From the NCBI RefSeq assembly GCF_964355755.1, contig NC_092675.1, positions 4,746,312 through 4,810,311 on the forward strand: a stretch of DNA of 64,000 nt, in the 5' to 3' direction. Position numbers and translations under genes: made by a program. The notes under the pieces were generated by a model, which searched no databases, had not been told where the DNA came from, and saw only the letters and a program-made list of their open reading frames with translations. This DNA comes from Antedon mediterranea. Lineage: Eukaryota; Echinodermata; Crinoidea; Comatulida; Antedonidae. Shown piece by piece: positions 14,310-29,302 of the stretch (position 1 is the first letter of the stretch; each line of letters opens with the position of its first letter).

Positions 14310-14696
14310 GAGATATTTTAGTATGAATTATTGGATCAGTTTTCAAATAATTAATACATTACCAAGTTAAAATAATATTGTAGTTAATTATTACTTGATT
14401 TAAAATTCCATCAAGTTCATTTCAAATATTGCGTAATGAACACTATGATAATGCAATATAACCAATTTCTAGAAAGTATGTACATTCCAATTGGTCAGCG
14501 GTTCAATAATCACTCAGGTAGACTGGACAATAAGGCACCGCACTATTTGTCTACATTCAGTTTATCTGAACAAGTAAGTACTTTATCAGTTAATTAATCA
14601 GTGCTATGGTGCCGACAGGACTGAAACAAACAATACCATTTTTACGATGAACCTTTGATTTCGAAGCATATTCCATAAAACTTAAAAGAAAACTTA

Positions 14697-14856
14697 TAAG
14701 CTCTATCTACACTATCAAAACTTTATGTTACAAAAAAATATGCCTATATAGACATGATGATGTTATATCACTACCATATTTAAACATATCACTACCATAT
14801 TTGGGCACATCACATTTTTTGGTCACATAAAGTTTGATAGTGTAGACAGAGCTTTA
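14697..14856. mobile_element. MITE family A copy 2
   Basis: Terminal repeats TAAGCTCTATCTACACTATC and GATAGTGTAGACAGAGCTTT flank the usual GGACATGATGATG core. It lies about 390 bp from copy 1. Confidence 0.8.
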
Positions 14857-15440
14857 AAATTGAAAAGGGTAGTTCATCCTATTCATTTGATCAAAAATAA
14901 AACTACTGTTGACCATTTAAGTATTTCTTAAAATAGGAAAAAAAACAAATGAAAAGTGAAATGAAGTATTTCTATTAATTGTGGTTGAATATGAATACTG
15001 TGTAGGTAATGATTTTGAACATGCTTTTCATCATACACTTCCTTCGTATGACTGAGTCAGATTCACCCTAGTTCTTGTCAATCACATTTTGATTGATAAC
15101 AAAAAAAGTGAAAATCTCCTTATATCAGTTTATGATAAAAACACTACAAATCAAGTTAACATTTATCTAGGATTACATATTTACCAGTTGATAAAAGCTG
15201 ACATTTGACAGCAATCTGTCTCGGTAAAAGTATTAATATTACTGTTGGAAAATATTGATACTGTATAATAAAATGATTGCTCATATCAAAGAGTAACATA
15301 CTCTGAGTTGATAAATTTAAAAAAACAGCTCAAGCCCTCTTGATTATTAAATAATTAATCATTTCATCAATTTATGTGATCAACAAAAAATAATGTAAAA
15401 CAAACAAAAATAGAATAAATCAGTCAGTAAAAAGATTACA

Positions 15441-15634
15441 ACAGTCAACTGTCCCCAAAACCGGACTCTCTGAAAACCAGAAACTTTCCCAAAACAAGAC
15501 TTTTCTTGGGGTTCAAAAGGTCCCAAATTAATTTTTATTAAACATCCTAAACACACTCTGAATACCAGGATTTCTGGAAAACCAGACATATTAGGCCAGC
15601 CCAAAAGTGGACGGTATGGGGAGAGTTGACTGTA
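15441..15634. mobile_element. Small inverted-repeat (pogo/Tigger-like) MITE
   Basis: Begins ACAGTCAACTGTCCCCA and ends with the near-complement TGGGGAGAGTTGACTGT. Internal repeats of 'CCAGAAACTTT/CCAGACATA' give a periodic but meaningless 74-codon minus-strand ORF. The terminal CAGTCAACT is similar to pogo/Tigger ends; the class is inferred from that alone. Confidence 0.5.
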
Positions 15635-15805
15635 TAACTTCCAGAATCAGTCCCATTAAAAATACACACGCCTTGTAATGTAACACCACTGATAATATCA
15701 AATTCAACAGACTGCAATGCATTTTTGTTTCAAAGATGGCTTTTATATTTAAGATGATGTTTTTAACTTTGAAATATATTGTTATTACAATTATTGATGA
15801 CTTAC

Positions 15806-15928
15806 CTAAGTTTTATTTTCTTGATAAAATCTCGTTTGGTGTACTAAATTTTGAAAGTTGATTTATCTAAGGTGCTTTTACAGTAACTGAACTGTGAAAT
15901 TTACTTGCATGCTTGATAGGAAATGTTC
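15806..15928 (-). CDS. Two candidate small exons of the unidentified minus-strand gene
   Basis: Two short minus-strand segments have good splice signals at both ends. 15905-15928 has acceptor AAATTTATCAG and donor GTAAAT; 15806-15843 has acceptor AAAATTTAG and donor GTAAGT. Joined in phase 0 they read EHFLSSMQYTKRDFIKKIKL without a stop, with a possible start Met in the first of the two (ATG at 15908-15910). A third possible exon at about 14648-14682 would continue in phase (SFMEYASKSKVH). The family is not recognised. Tiny exons of this kind can arise by chance, so the model is speculative. Confidence 0.28.
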
Positions 15929-16255
15929 CTGATAAATTGAAAAACAAGTTTAAATTGGCAATTTGTTAGATATGATTCAGTGAATTTACTGAATTGGTTT
16001 TTACACTTAGTTTACAAGAAATATTGAGGGAATGAATGGAATGTCATGAAGAAATGTTCACAAAGAAATTGTAACAAAATAATAAAGAAGCAACAATCCT
16101 CCCTAAGGATCGAATAAATCATACATGTCAAGTTTAAAAAATTGAAAGTCCACTCACAACCCACTATCTATCCACCATGGGTAGGCTATGCCTAGCCACC
16201 CCTACTAAAATTAAAAAGTGACTGTCTCATCAGTGTAGGTTAGTTGTATTGTATT

Positions 16256-16420
16256 TATTCTACCCTCCCTACTAGGCTTACATAATAATAGTAGGGCTTA
16301 AGGCTTAAGCCTAGCCTAGCCTAGGGTCTACCTAGCTAGGCCTAGTAGTAGGCTAACATAGAGGGCTAGGTGCAGCCTACTAGGCTAGCTAGGCCTAGGT
16401 AGGCCTAATTATAATTTAAT
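16256..16420. repeat. CTAG/TAGGCCTA-rich patch
   Basis: Low-complexity stretch of repeated CCTAG, TAGGCCTA and AGCTAGG words just upstream of macroH2A and the putative divergent leader. Similar patches occur at 25437-25500, 26237-26275 and 57055-57460. Confidence 0.7.
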
Positions 16421-16568
16421 TACAGTACAGTACAGTAATGTTATTTTATTATTAATAATTATAGTCCAGCTGATCTATGTAAGTAATCCAGCTATTTTTC
16501 TTAAATGTTATCAAATTATGTTTTACCTCATTTCATTGTATAAAAAGAATACTTACTTGTATTCTTAC

Positions 16569-16687
16569 AGGTGGTGGCTATAGACAGGTGGTAGGTACAA
16601 AAATAAAAGTTTTTGCTGAACATTTATCATAGTCTGCTCTCTGAAAGTACGTAAACTAAACTTCACAACGCCACACCACACCACCAT
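16569..16687 (-). other. Candidate leader exon divergent from macroH2A
   Basis: Minus-strand segment ending in a strong donor (GTAAGAAT reading down from 16568). From an ATG at 16685-16687 it is open for 39 codons in one frame, but joining to 15905-15928 in that frame stops soon after. In the frame that stays open downstream this exon would be untranslated. I therefore treat it as a possible 5' leader, which would make 16.69-17.05 kb a bidirectional promoter. RNA evidence would decide. Confidence 0.25.
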
Positions 16688-17135
16688 CACTCTCTAAAGT
16701 TAATAAACGTTGAGGGCGCCATATAATTTAAAACAATTATCACAATTATTAACAATGATGATCAATAATTTCTTTCTTTTTTATCATTTTATTGTAAAGC
16801 TTAATAATTACGTAGGCCTAGTAGCATGTATTAATTGTAATTATACCTCTATGTTCTGAGTATGCATTGTCGATTGGTATCGCGCTCAGCATCAGCTACT
16901 ACAAGTTACTACTGTGTACGGTAGTACTGTATTATAGTAGAGGGGGAAAGAGCACCTCTTGGATTTTTATTTTATTTCCTTCCCCCAGGTCAATGTTGTG
17001 TTTTGCTGAGCTGCTTTGTCTTCTGAGCGAGCTGCCCTTTTTCTTTTGCAGGAGCTAAACAAGCATAAAAGCTAAGGTGATTGAGCGTGTTTTAGTTAAA
17101 AATAGGCTAAAAAGGAGAAGATAACATTGTTCAAC

Positions 17136-21228
<4,093 letters not shown>

Positions 21229-21259
21229 AGTCATTTTTATTATAATATATAAATGTTAT

Positions 21260-21394
21260 ATGTCTACACTATCAAACGTGATGGTATGGACATGATGATG
21301 TCATATCACTACCATATTTAAGCATATCACTATCACATTTGGGCACATCACACTTTTTTTGTCAAACTAGTTTGATAGTGTAGACAAAGCTTTA
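21260..21394. mobile_element. MITE family A copy 4
   Basis: Left end truncated (TGTCTACACTATCAAACGTG), right end TTTGATAGTGTAGACAAAGC. Starts about 30 bp after the macroH2A stop and therefore probably sits in its 3' UTR. Confidence 0.8.
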
Positions 21395-22444
21395 CAATGA
21401 ATTTGGATTCTTCTGTAAAACAATAGAAAGCGTTTGATTCAGGATGGTAGATGAAAGAGATAGTTATTTAGCAGATAGAAGGTAGATTCATGGTCTATTA
21501 AACTACTATCTTCTTTATCTACCGTCCAGAAATGAAAGCACACAACACAATCTATTCAGGGAAACAGTTTAAAAAAGTAAACATATTACTATAATACAGG
21601 GATTTGTTTTACTTTAATAATTAGTTAGTTTTATATTTTGAAATATAATTTATAGAAAATTTTTTTTAACAGTAATTATCATAGTTTATTGATTTTATGT
21701 TTTTTAGTTATTTTATTTTGCATTTCAATTAGTGAGAATTTTAATTACTTTATAGTTAATTGGTTACTATATATTTACAGTCTAAATGTGAAGATTTTTG
21801 TGAAAAGCATTAAATTAATTATAAGAAATATAGAAAATATATTATAGGATTAGATGTATGTTTATATTTGTTCTGGATAAGAGGTATTTAATGCTTTTAC
21901 TGTACCAGGTATTATTATTATTTTATTGTGCATCATGTAGAAAGTGTTTTATTTACCTTGAACGGTAAAAAGGCATCAAAGTATTTGAAAACCAATTAAT
22001 GTGCGTCTACTTGCATGCAATTTATATTACACCATTTGTAGTACTAGTAGTAAAGAATATTTAAACTAAATGTTTTCCAATCAGTTTAATTTAGTTGTCC
22101 TAATCAATTTAGCCAGATAAATGTATAGCAAGTTTAGACCTTTCCAACCATGAGATCAATTTAGCCAGATAAATGTATAGAAAGTTAGACCTTTTCAACC
22201 ATGATACTGTAGGCAGCACATTATAATTAAATTGTAGTTTAGGTCAAATTTTAAAGCAACTTTTAATATGCCAATACATATTTTGCCATTTTTATATGTA
22301 GTAAATGTTTTTTTAGAATTGACACTTGCACTCTATTTGCCAAAATACTAAATTACCTGTAGAAAAACTTTTTTATTTTAAACACAATGTGATTGTGAAA
22401 TAAACCATTTTTGTACACACTGAAAAACAAATGTGTTGTGAAAT

Positions 22445-22570
22445 TAAAACTCTGTCTACACTATCAAACTAGTTTGACAAAAAAATATGGTAGTAATATG
22501 ACACCGTGTCCATATATGTGCACATCACATTTTTTGTCACATAAATTTTGATAGTGTAAACAGAGCTTTA
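22445..22570. mobile_element. MITE family A copy 5
   Basis: Ends read ACTCTGTCTACACTATC and GATAGTGTAAACAGAGCTTT; the core is shortened. Confidence 0.8.
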
Positions 22571-22643
22571 GGAGATACAGTAGAAGATACAGTAGCACAT
22601 TTAAGAAATAAACAAAAGATTGGATAGAACATCATTTTTTAAT

Positions 22644-22766
22644 GCGTGGTTCCCACTAGAGACGCAACACGACGACTTATTTGACGAATCACAAGCGATA
22701 AATTATTCGAACTTTTGCTTGTCATTGGTCAACTAGCTTGCGTTGTGTCCTAGTGGAAACCAATCT
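22644..22766. mobile_element. MITE family B copy 1
   Basis: Inverted ends GTGGTTCCCACTAGAGACGC and TTGTGTCCTAGTGGAAACCA; internal inverted AATCACAAGCGATAA / TTGCTTGTCATTGG. Related to the pair at 31718-32048. Confidence 0.65.
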
Positions 22767-23630
22767 TAATATGCCATTGCATTGAGGGTAGAAAATACTA
22801 TATAGTTTGTTAAATACAGTATATGTTTTAACAGTATGGTCAAATCCTATTTAGGGAGACATATTATTGAGTCCTGAAAGTGTTACTTTACTTAATAGGG
22901 ATTATAAATACTGTATTCTCTGGGCTATTTAAAAACAGATACAACCACCTATCTTATCAACTTAATATAATTGACAATGGCTCATAATATATGAATGTTA
23001 AATTATTCTGAAACTTGAAATAAATTCATAATAAAAGTGTGTGACAAAATAATTAGAATATTTTTTTATTCATAAATTAATATCATCATTGCATGAAAGT
23101 GGATATGTGTCTGCTTATTTTTTGTAAGCACACAGTGGAATGCAATATTATCAATTTAGCTTCCGTCTCAGGCTCAATCCTGCACCACATTTTTTTTTTT
23201 CGCACCAAACTTATAACCAGGTTCCATCTAATTCAACTCCAAAGTGTTCATCTTTCAGCGTTGCATTGTGTGGCATACAAGCACAGAGAAAATTTATGGT
23301 TCCACTACATACAAATTAAAACAATTGCACAACTGCAGATATTTATTCTCCTTTAAAATGGGTGCATCCAGGCTTTTTTTAAACGGAGAACACTAACGTT
23401 AATAATCTGTATTAATAATTTCATTTTGTCTGTCACAAGAGGGGAGCGCGTGACTTGGATCTACCCCTGTTTAATTACAAATGGACAATATTGCTGATAT
23501 TATTTCCCACAATCAGCAATAAGCTGTGGTCATGACAACATGTGGGAATATGTGATTTGCACAGTATGAACATGGATGGCACATGAATTGTAGGATGGCA
23601 CTGTTGTTAGTACGTCAGCTGCAATCAGGA

Positions 23631-23875
23631 GTGGAGTTGTGGCTTGGTGGTTATGATGCTTGGCTACCACTCCAAGGGTCCTGGGTTCAAGTCCCGTCAC
23701 ATGTCAGGATTTTTTCAAAGGACCAAATTACAACTCCACTCCCAAAGACTTGTAATAAGACTTTGTTTATGTAAAGCATTTTGTGTATATGTTTGTCTTG
23801 TGAACCTCTGAGGGTCCCTAATGATCAGCAATAGCTGGATGGATCACCCTCATTAAAATATGGTTAAAAAAAAAA
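23631..23875 (+). repeat. tRNA-derived SINE
   Basis: A tRNA-like head has an A-box TGGCTTGGTGG (23640-23650) and a B-box GGTTCAAGTCC (23684-23694), about 34 bp apart as in Pol III internal promoters. A non-tRNA body follows and ends in an A-rich tail at 23866-23875. Similar in plan to 38432-38730. Not a functional tRNA, since the acceptor stem does not close and a body follows. Confidence 0.6.
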
Positions 23876-23899
23876 TCTATGCTTTCTCAAAAAATGTTC

Positions 23900-26414
23900 T
23901 CAATCTATATGTTCATGTACATCACCAACCATTTCTTGGTGTAATCTAGCGACAGCCTGACCACAATGTTGATACATCATATATATTGTAAACAAACTTA
24001 AAAATGCAATTGAAAACCATAAGATGTAATCAGGTTCCTTTGTTGGTATGCTTGGTAAGGGCCCATCATAATCTTCAGGTAATACATCAACTGACGAATC
24101 AGGTTGAATACCTAAAAATAATATTTAAACACAAAACATTTAATACATTTTTATACCGGGCTATTATAAAATATGTGTATAATAATATGTAACTACAGTA
24201 ATAGTAGGTTGATTTCCTTACCTGTATAATTTTTTATAAAATCTCTAAAATTCTCAAAGGTTCTTGTGTAATTAAATCTCATAACAGGTTTTCCTTTATA
24301 AAATAGTAATATATTTGGAACAGCTACTGTTCCATATCTTGTATTTAAACTGAAAAAGAAAAGCAACCATGGTTTATTGAGAGGAGAAGGAAGAAGAAAG
24401 ATATATATTTATTATATTATATTTATTTATTCAAAGGCAAATTACTGTACTACTCAAGTAGTATACGTATGAAACGCCATATGTGCCAAAATATTTCTCT
24501 TTTTACTAATATTAAAACAAAACTCCATCTGGAACCCAGACTAAATGAAGATACTGAAAGCTATGCTTACTTGTTAAATTGCATAGTGTCAACAGCAAGG
24601 ACATCCAGCCCTGGGAAGGCACGTCCAATGGCGTTGAGATACGGTGCACTCTCTGCAGAGAACTTGCACCATGGTGCATAGAACATTACGAATGCACACG
24701 ATGTGTTTGTTACATTCTTTACACTGACTATATCAAGTAACTTAGTGGTATTCACAATTCTAACAATGGCAGTTGAATCTTCTTGTTGCACAATGCACGG
24801 ATACTTTACTTTAGTTTTGTTTAGCGAGTTGATATCGTTTAATTGCTGACTTTGAGAGTTTGATGCATTAATTAACATCTGAATAAACTCTTGTTGTTTG
24901 TTATAGATGGTGACGTTATTTTGTTGTGCTTGTTGAGATTCTACTAATACTTCTGTGTCCACTGTAGTTGCATCATTTTTTGTTGCATGACAAGCCAGAA
25001 CACCTATTCAAAAAGTTAAATAATGTACTCATGTACTTTGGAAATATTGTTTGATACAAAAAGTGACATACAATTAACCATCCAATTTATGTATGTGTTA
25101 TGCGCGATTTGAACGATTTGCGCAATTTGAAATTGCGCAAAAAAAATCCTTGCGCAATTTGAATTGAAACATGTGTTTCAAATTGCGCAAGCAACGTATT
25201 AAATTGCGCAAGTAATCTGCAAATTGCGCAAGGTTTTTCGACAGATTGTGAAATCATGCACACCCATATTTTTATAGTAATTTCTAAGAATGATTCAAAA
25301 TTAAAGATAAATATCGCATTTCCTTATTTTAGTAGTGCAAATATTGTTATAAGTTAGCATACCGTCGAAGAACCGACGAAGGAAAACGAAGCGGTGGTGT
25401 TCCACCAGGCGGGCGTGGCGCGGGCGGCCGGCTATACTACTCTAGCCTAGCTAGGGTCTGGACTACTGATACTGACTAGGTTACATGGCCTAGCTTAAAC
25501 TAATATTAAAAACTTAATTTTTACATTTATTTTGATTTATTTCAAGTTACAGTGATAATATTATTTAATTGTAATAATAAATGTTATGTATTTATTATAC
25601 ACATGTTATCTTCGCATTTATTATGTTTTATTTTGAGTTATTTAGTTTCCAATAAATTATTATAATACCGATTGTCTGGTAGAATTTTGTTGCGCAATTT
25701 GAAAATTTACAGTTCGTTTTCAAATTGCGCAAAGGTGTCATTTTGCGCAAGAACTATCTTGCGCAATTTACAAATTGTGCAGCGCAATTTAAAATTGCGC
25801 AAAGATTTTCTTGCGCAATTTGAAATTGCGCAAGTTGATTGCGCAATTTGAAATTGCGCAAAAAAATCCTTGCGCAATTTTAAATTGCGCAAGAATTCTT
25901 TGCGCAATTTCAAATTGCGCAAGGATTTTTTTGCGCAATTTCAAATTGCGCAAATCGTTCAAATCGCGCATAACATATGTATTGATAAATGATAATTATA
26001 CTTATTAGGCCTAGTAGGCTAGTATTATTGAGTAAAATATAAATATATATATATATAAAACATTATAATATAATACAATACGGTAGCCTCAAATTGTGCA
26101 TGACATTATTACAATATTATTTATATTAGGCCTATTATTTAATACCGGTTATTGAGAGTTCGAAACGACCAGGAAAACCACTACAGCAGCTAATTACACA
26201 CACACACACTCTCTCTCTCTACTAATTAGATTCAGAGTAGGCCTAGGCCTAGATAGGGTCCTAGTCTAGCTCCCTATATATAAGAAACTTATACAGTTAC
26301 GGTACCCCAAATAATAAATTTAGAAAAAACTGATTTTAATGTCCACTATATTTAATTTAAAATACCTTTCAGAAGTAGTATTGACCACAAACTTTGAAGT
26401 TGGAAAACAACCAT
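23900..26414 (-). CDS. TXNDC15: Thioredoxin domain-containing protein 15
   Basis: ER/secretory-pathway type I membrane protein with a thioredoxin fold; loss in mammals causes a ciliopathy. Four minus-strand exons join in frame: 26366-26414 (ATG), 24571-25003, 24222-24349 and 23900-24111 (TGA), giving 273 residues; the human protein is about 360, the difference being N-terminal. Residues 1 to about 20 form a signal peptide ([12 protein letters not shown]) split across intron 1. Residues 115-205 form the thioredoxin domain with FYAPWCKFS at 124-132. The site is CxxS rather than CxxC, as in human TXNDC15, so it is unlikely to act as a full dithiol oxidoreductase. [17 protein letters not shown] at 166-182 includes the cis-Pro motif. 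Residues 232-250 are the transmembrane helix. Intron 1 carries the second foldback element. The exon 1 call depends on the signal peptide and matching phase. Confidence 0.93.
25096..25975. mobile_element. GCGCAATT foldback element, copy 2
   Basis: In TXNDC15 intron 1, opposite orientation to copy 1. Both ends carry TGTTATGCGCG, followed by ATTTGAACGATTTGCGCAAT. Left arm about 140 bp; right arm about 290 bp and longer than the matching arm of copy 1 because of extra palindrome units (25810-25960). The middle includes a GC-rich island (25385-25430) and a CTAG patch. The flanks share TATGTA (25089-25094 and 25976-25981), a possible target duplication. No coding capacity. Confidence 0.8.
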
Positions 26415-28468
26415 GCTTTTTATATTCGTCTGATAAATCAGATTTTGAACATGTTGCCCTCTGGAGTTGAGATTGGTATTTTATTAGTCTCCTTCTCCCC
26501 TTAGCGCTGGGATAAATCAAAGTATATTCTTTGGATAAATTAAATTACAACACCATCACCATCACCATCACCAGCAGGAGCCCTCTCTCAGTCTCCTCTT
26601 ATTTAAAATGTAATATTTACCAAATTGAATACATAACTACTTATGAATTTTATTAGAGTACACATACACGTTTTTGAAAACTTTTTACACATATTCAAAA
26701 TGTTTGATGGAACAAGACCCAATGAGAGGTATGATGATACTTGATAGGCCTATACCTAATTAAATTGCAATAATTTTGTCACGTACAGTAATAACATCAT
26801 CATCAGTGATATTTGTTTTGATACAGATGCAAGAGAGAAAAAAATCACGGCATTGATGATTGTCTATATTATATGCCATCAATTCAAAGGGTAAAAATGA
26901 AATAAAAATCGAATGATTTGTCACGTGATTTATTTTAGCCAATCAATTAAATCGATGGTTACTATAGAAATAGCGTCCTATGTATTGTTACTACTCCCTC
27001 TGCTATATTTATTTTTGTTTTTGTTTTACGCTCAAATATAAATCTTCCCGATTATTTATTTTAAGTTGTGTTTCTGGTGATAAGTAAGCTATGGAGGCCG
27101 CGGGTAGTAATACATAAGATCATCATGGATGTATAAAAATACCTTCATGGATAGTATACCTAAATTATCCGTTCTATTATTTTTTTGGATTATTTTCACA
27201 TGATTTCAAAAGCGCATGTGATATTATAAAGACTCCAGTTAGATATTAATCCTTTAGAAACATTCTAATATTAAGTACCAGTAATTAGCACCATCATGTG
27301 GTTGGTATATATATATATCGTGGAGGTAATTTATTAAAGCATGGAGCTATAAATTAAAGCCATGCCCAGTGGGACTAGAATAAAAGTAAATTTGGGTCAT
27401 GCGCATGAATTACTATAAATGTTTTTCTATTTTGAGGATAATGCAGTTAAATGTTGTGGTAGTAATGTATCTTAATATGTATACTACCGGAATCGAACCA
27501 TCGAGCTATTAATTATCCATGATCGAACAGTAAAAACAGAACAAAAAAACATTTCGAACAGCGCCACCGCTTTAGAGGGTGTATGATCAATCAATTGAAT
27601 TGCTTATTCAAAATTATTTTGTACTGATCTTCGACTCAAAGCAGTGAGCTAGCCACCGGGCCGGTTGTTCCACGTTACCGTAGTGCACCATATAGTAAGT
27701 TTATTCATAAATTATGCGTTGAAGTTTTTAATGATGATTTTGATAGTTTTATTCTTTTTAACCTAGCGAATTTGAAATAATTATATTTTTATGTCATTCA
27801 TTAGAGGTTGGATTAATTAGGGGCGTGGTATCCTTCTTGCCAGTCGATGATGTGGTCTGATAATCCCTCACCACTCGCATGTTTAGAGTTGATACTTAAG
27901 ATAATCCAAATGCGGTTTATATACCTTACCAGGTGCCGCTATTAGTTTATTTAAATTGTTTATCAAAATATGTACCCGCCATCCATATATAGGGGCCTAG
28001 CCCGGTAATTCCCTAGCCCTACCCCTTTACTATAACATATTTCAATACTTCCGTTTTGATGGAGGGCATGCATTGGCATTGCCACCCACCCTGGACTAAT
28101 TCTTTTCATACTCTTACGTAATATAGTAGGACTTAATTAGAAAGAATTCATCTATGAATTTGGCCTTTCAAGAAGCACTAAAAAGAAATTTGGCTTGCAT
28201 ATTAATGTTTAGAATGTATATATTTTAACTAATTCGAAAAAAAAAATTTCATATGTTAATATATCCTATTAACAAATAAATGGATAAACATAATTTAAAA
28301 TTGTTTAACCTATTAAACTTGCTATGTGCTGTCACAGTTTTACCAGTACCACTGTATAGATTGCATTCATTTGGGTGTTTACTAAACAAAATACATGAAG
28401 AAACTTTACATACAGTTTATTAATATTTACGGTAACAAACATTACATTTTTTAGGAGACCGATTCAAG
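26415..28468. other. Spacer between divergent TXNDC15 and ELOVL6-like genes
   Basis: No exon seen. Contains a (CACCAT)n run near 26552-26572 and some GAATCGAAC/GACTCAAAG tRNA-like scraps near 27490 and 27640. An acceptor TTTTTTAG at 28454 marks the start of the ELOVL coding exon, so a leader exon of that gene should lie upstream; its position could not be fixed. Confidence 0.4.
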
Positions 28469-29302
28469 ATGGTTGTGGAAATCAACAGAACATCTCTTCA
28501 TTTCTCAAATGTTTTTGAGTTTGAAAAAGGTTTTGATCATCGGCCGAAGGTCAACTGGTTTGCGGAGAACTGGAGCAAAGCCTTTCTGTATTCGGCCATC
28601 TATGTGGTGTTAATATTCGGTGGCAAATTTTTTATGACCAACCGACCCCGGTATAACCTCCGCATGCCGTTGACCATCTGGTCAATGACACTAGCGGTTT
28701 TTAGTTGGATGGGAGCAATACGATTATGGGCAGACTACATATTCTTTGTGAAACAATACGGTTTTAAAGCTTCTATGTGTGACCCTATATTTTACCAAGG
28801 CGTAACCGGTTTCTGGTCGTGGTTATTCATCTGCAGTAAATTACCCGAGTTAGGAGATACAATTTTTATCATTCTACGTAAACAGCGTCTGATATTTCTT
28901 CACTGGTATCACCACATTACCGTATTACTGTACGCATGGTACAGCTATGCTCATCTCGTTGCACCTGGTCGTTACTTCGTTCTCATGAACTACACCGTGC
29001 ATGCGCTGATGTACACTTATTACGCATTGAAAGCTTCGAAGATCATGCCAGTGCCGACGTGGGTCAACATAATGATTACGACGCTGCAACTTCTACAAAT
29101 GATTGTCGGGTGTATTATCAACGGATATGCGTACATGTTCCGGAAACAAGGGGAAGTCTGCTCGACGACTGACATGAATCTTAGAGTTTCATTTCTTATG
29201 TATTTTAGTTACTTCCTCCTTTTTGCCCATTTTTTTTATAATACATATATGCTACCAAAACGCAATCAATCCATTGAAAAAGACCACCTGAAAAAGCAGT
29301 AG
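28469..29302 (+). CDS. elovl6-like: Very-long-chain fatty acid elongase, ELOVL6 type
   Basis: ER membrane 3-ketoacyl-CoA synthase, the condensing and rate-limiting step of fatty acid elongation; ELOVL6 relatives extend C16 saturated and monounsaturated acyl-CoAs. One open exon of 277 residues, the full family length. Motifs: KLPELGDT at 124-131, histidine box HWYHH at 145-149, MNYTVHALMYTYYA at 173-186, LQLLQM at 206-211. The W between H and YHH and the N-terminal FEKGF...W..NW pattern favour ELOVL3/6 over ELOVL1/4/7 or 2/5. Seven hydrophobic segments. The C-terminus LKKQ is near a dilysine ER signal but not canonical. ATG follows a splice acceptor (28453-28454) by 14 bp, so the 5' UTR is spliced while the coding region has no intron. 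Vertebrate ELOVL6 coding regions have introns, so intron loss or retrocopying is possible. Confidence 0.93.
   Translation: MVVEINRTSLHFSNVFEFEKGFDHRPKVNWFAENWSKAFLYSAIYVVLIFGGKFFMTNRPRYNLRMPLTIWSMTLAVFSWMGAIRLWADYIFFVKQYGFKASMCDPIFYQGVTGFWSWLFICSKLPELGDTIFIILRKQRLIFLHWYHHITVLLYAWYSYAHLVAPGRYFVLMNYTVHALMYTYYALKASKIMPVPTWVNIMITTLQLLQMIVGCIINGYAYMFRKQGEVCSTTDMNLRVSFLMYFSYFLLFAHFFYNTYMLPKRNQSIEKDHLKKQ

Larger units (their letters stand above)
21229..23899. other. macroH2A 3' region and spacer
   Basis: Between the macroH2A stop and the TXNDC15 stop; probably holds the 3' UTRs of both converging genes. Contains MITE A copies at 21260 and 22445, a family-B MITE at 22644, a roughly 50-bp direct duplication at 22103-22203 (GATCAATTTAGCCAGATAAA units) and a tRNA-derived SINE at 23631. 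Confidence 0.5.

Noticed and set aside
15380-15604. 74-codon minus-strand ORF with repeated SGF/PEPQ-like words
   Set aside because: Lies inside the small inverted-repeat element; the periodic peptide comes from its internal repeats.
23640-23700. Functional tRNA gene
   Set aside because: A- and B-boxes present, but the acceptor stem does not pair and a SINE body with A tail follows.
25707-26008. ORFs of the same NLKLRK / FEIAQ type
   Set aside because: Same palindrome artefact in the second foldback copy.
26320-26520. 66-codon minus-strand ORF over TXNDC15 exon 1
   Set aside because: It uses a different frame. The frame starting at 26414 gives a signal peptide and joins exon 2 in phase.
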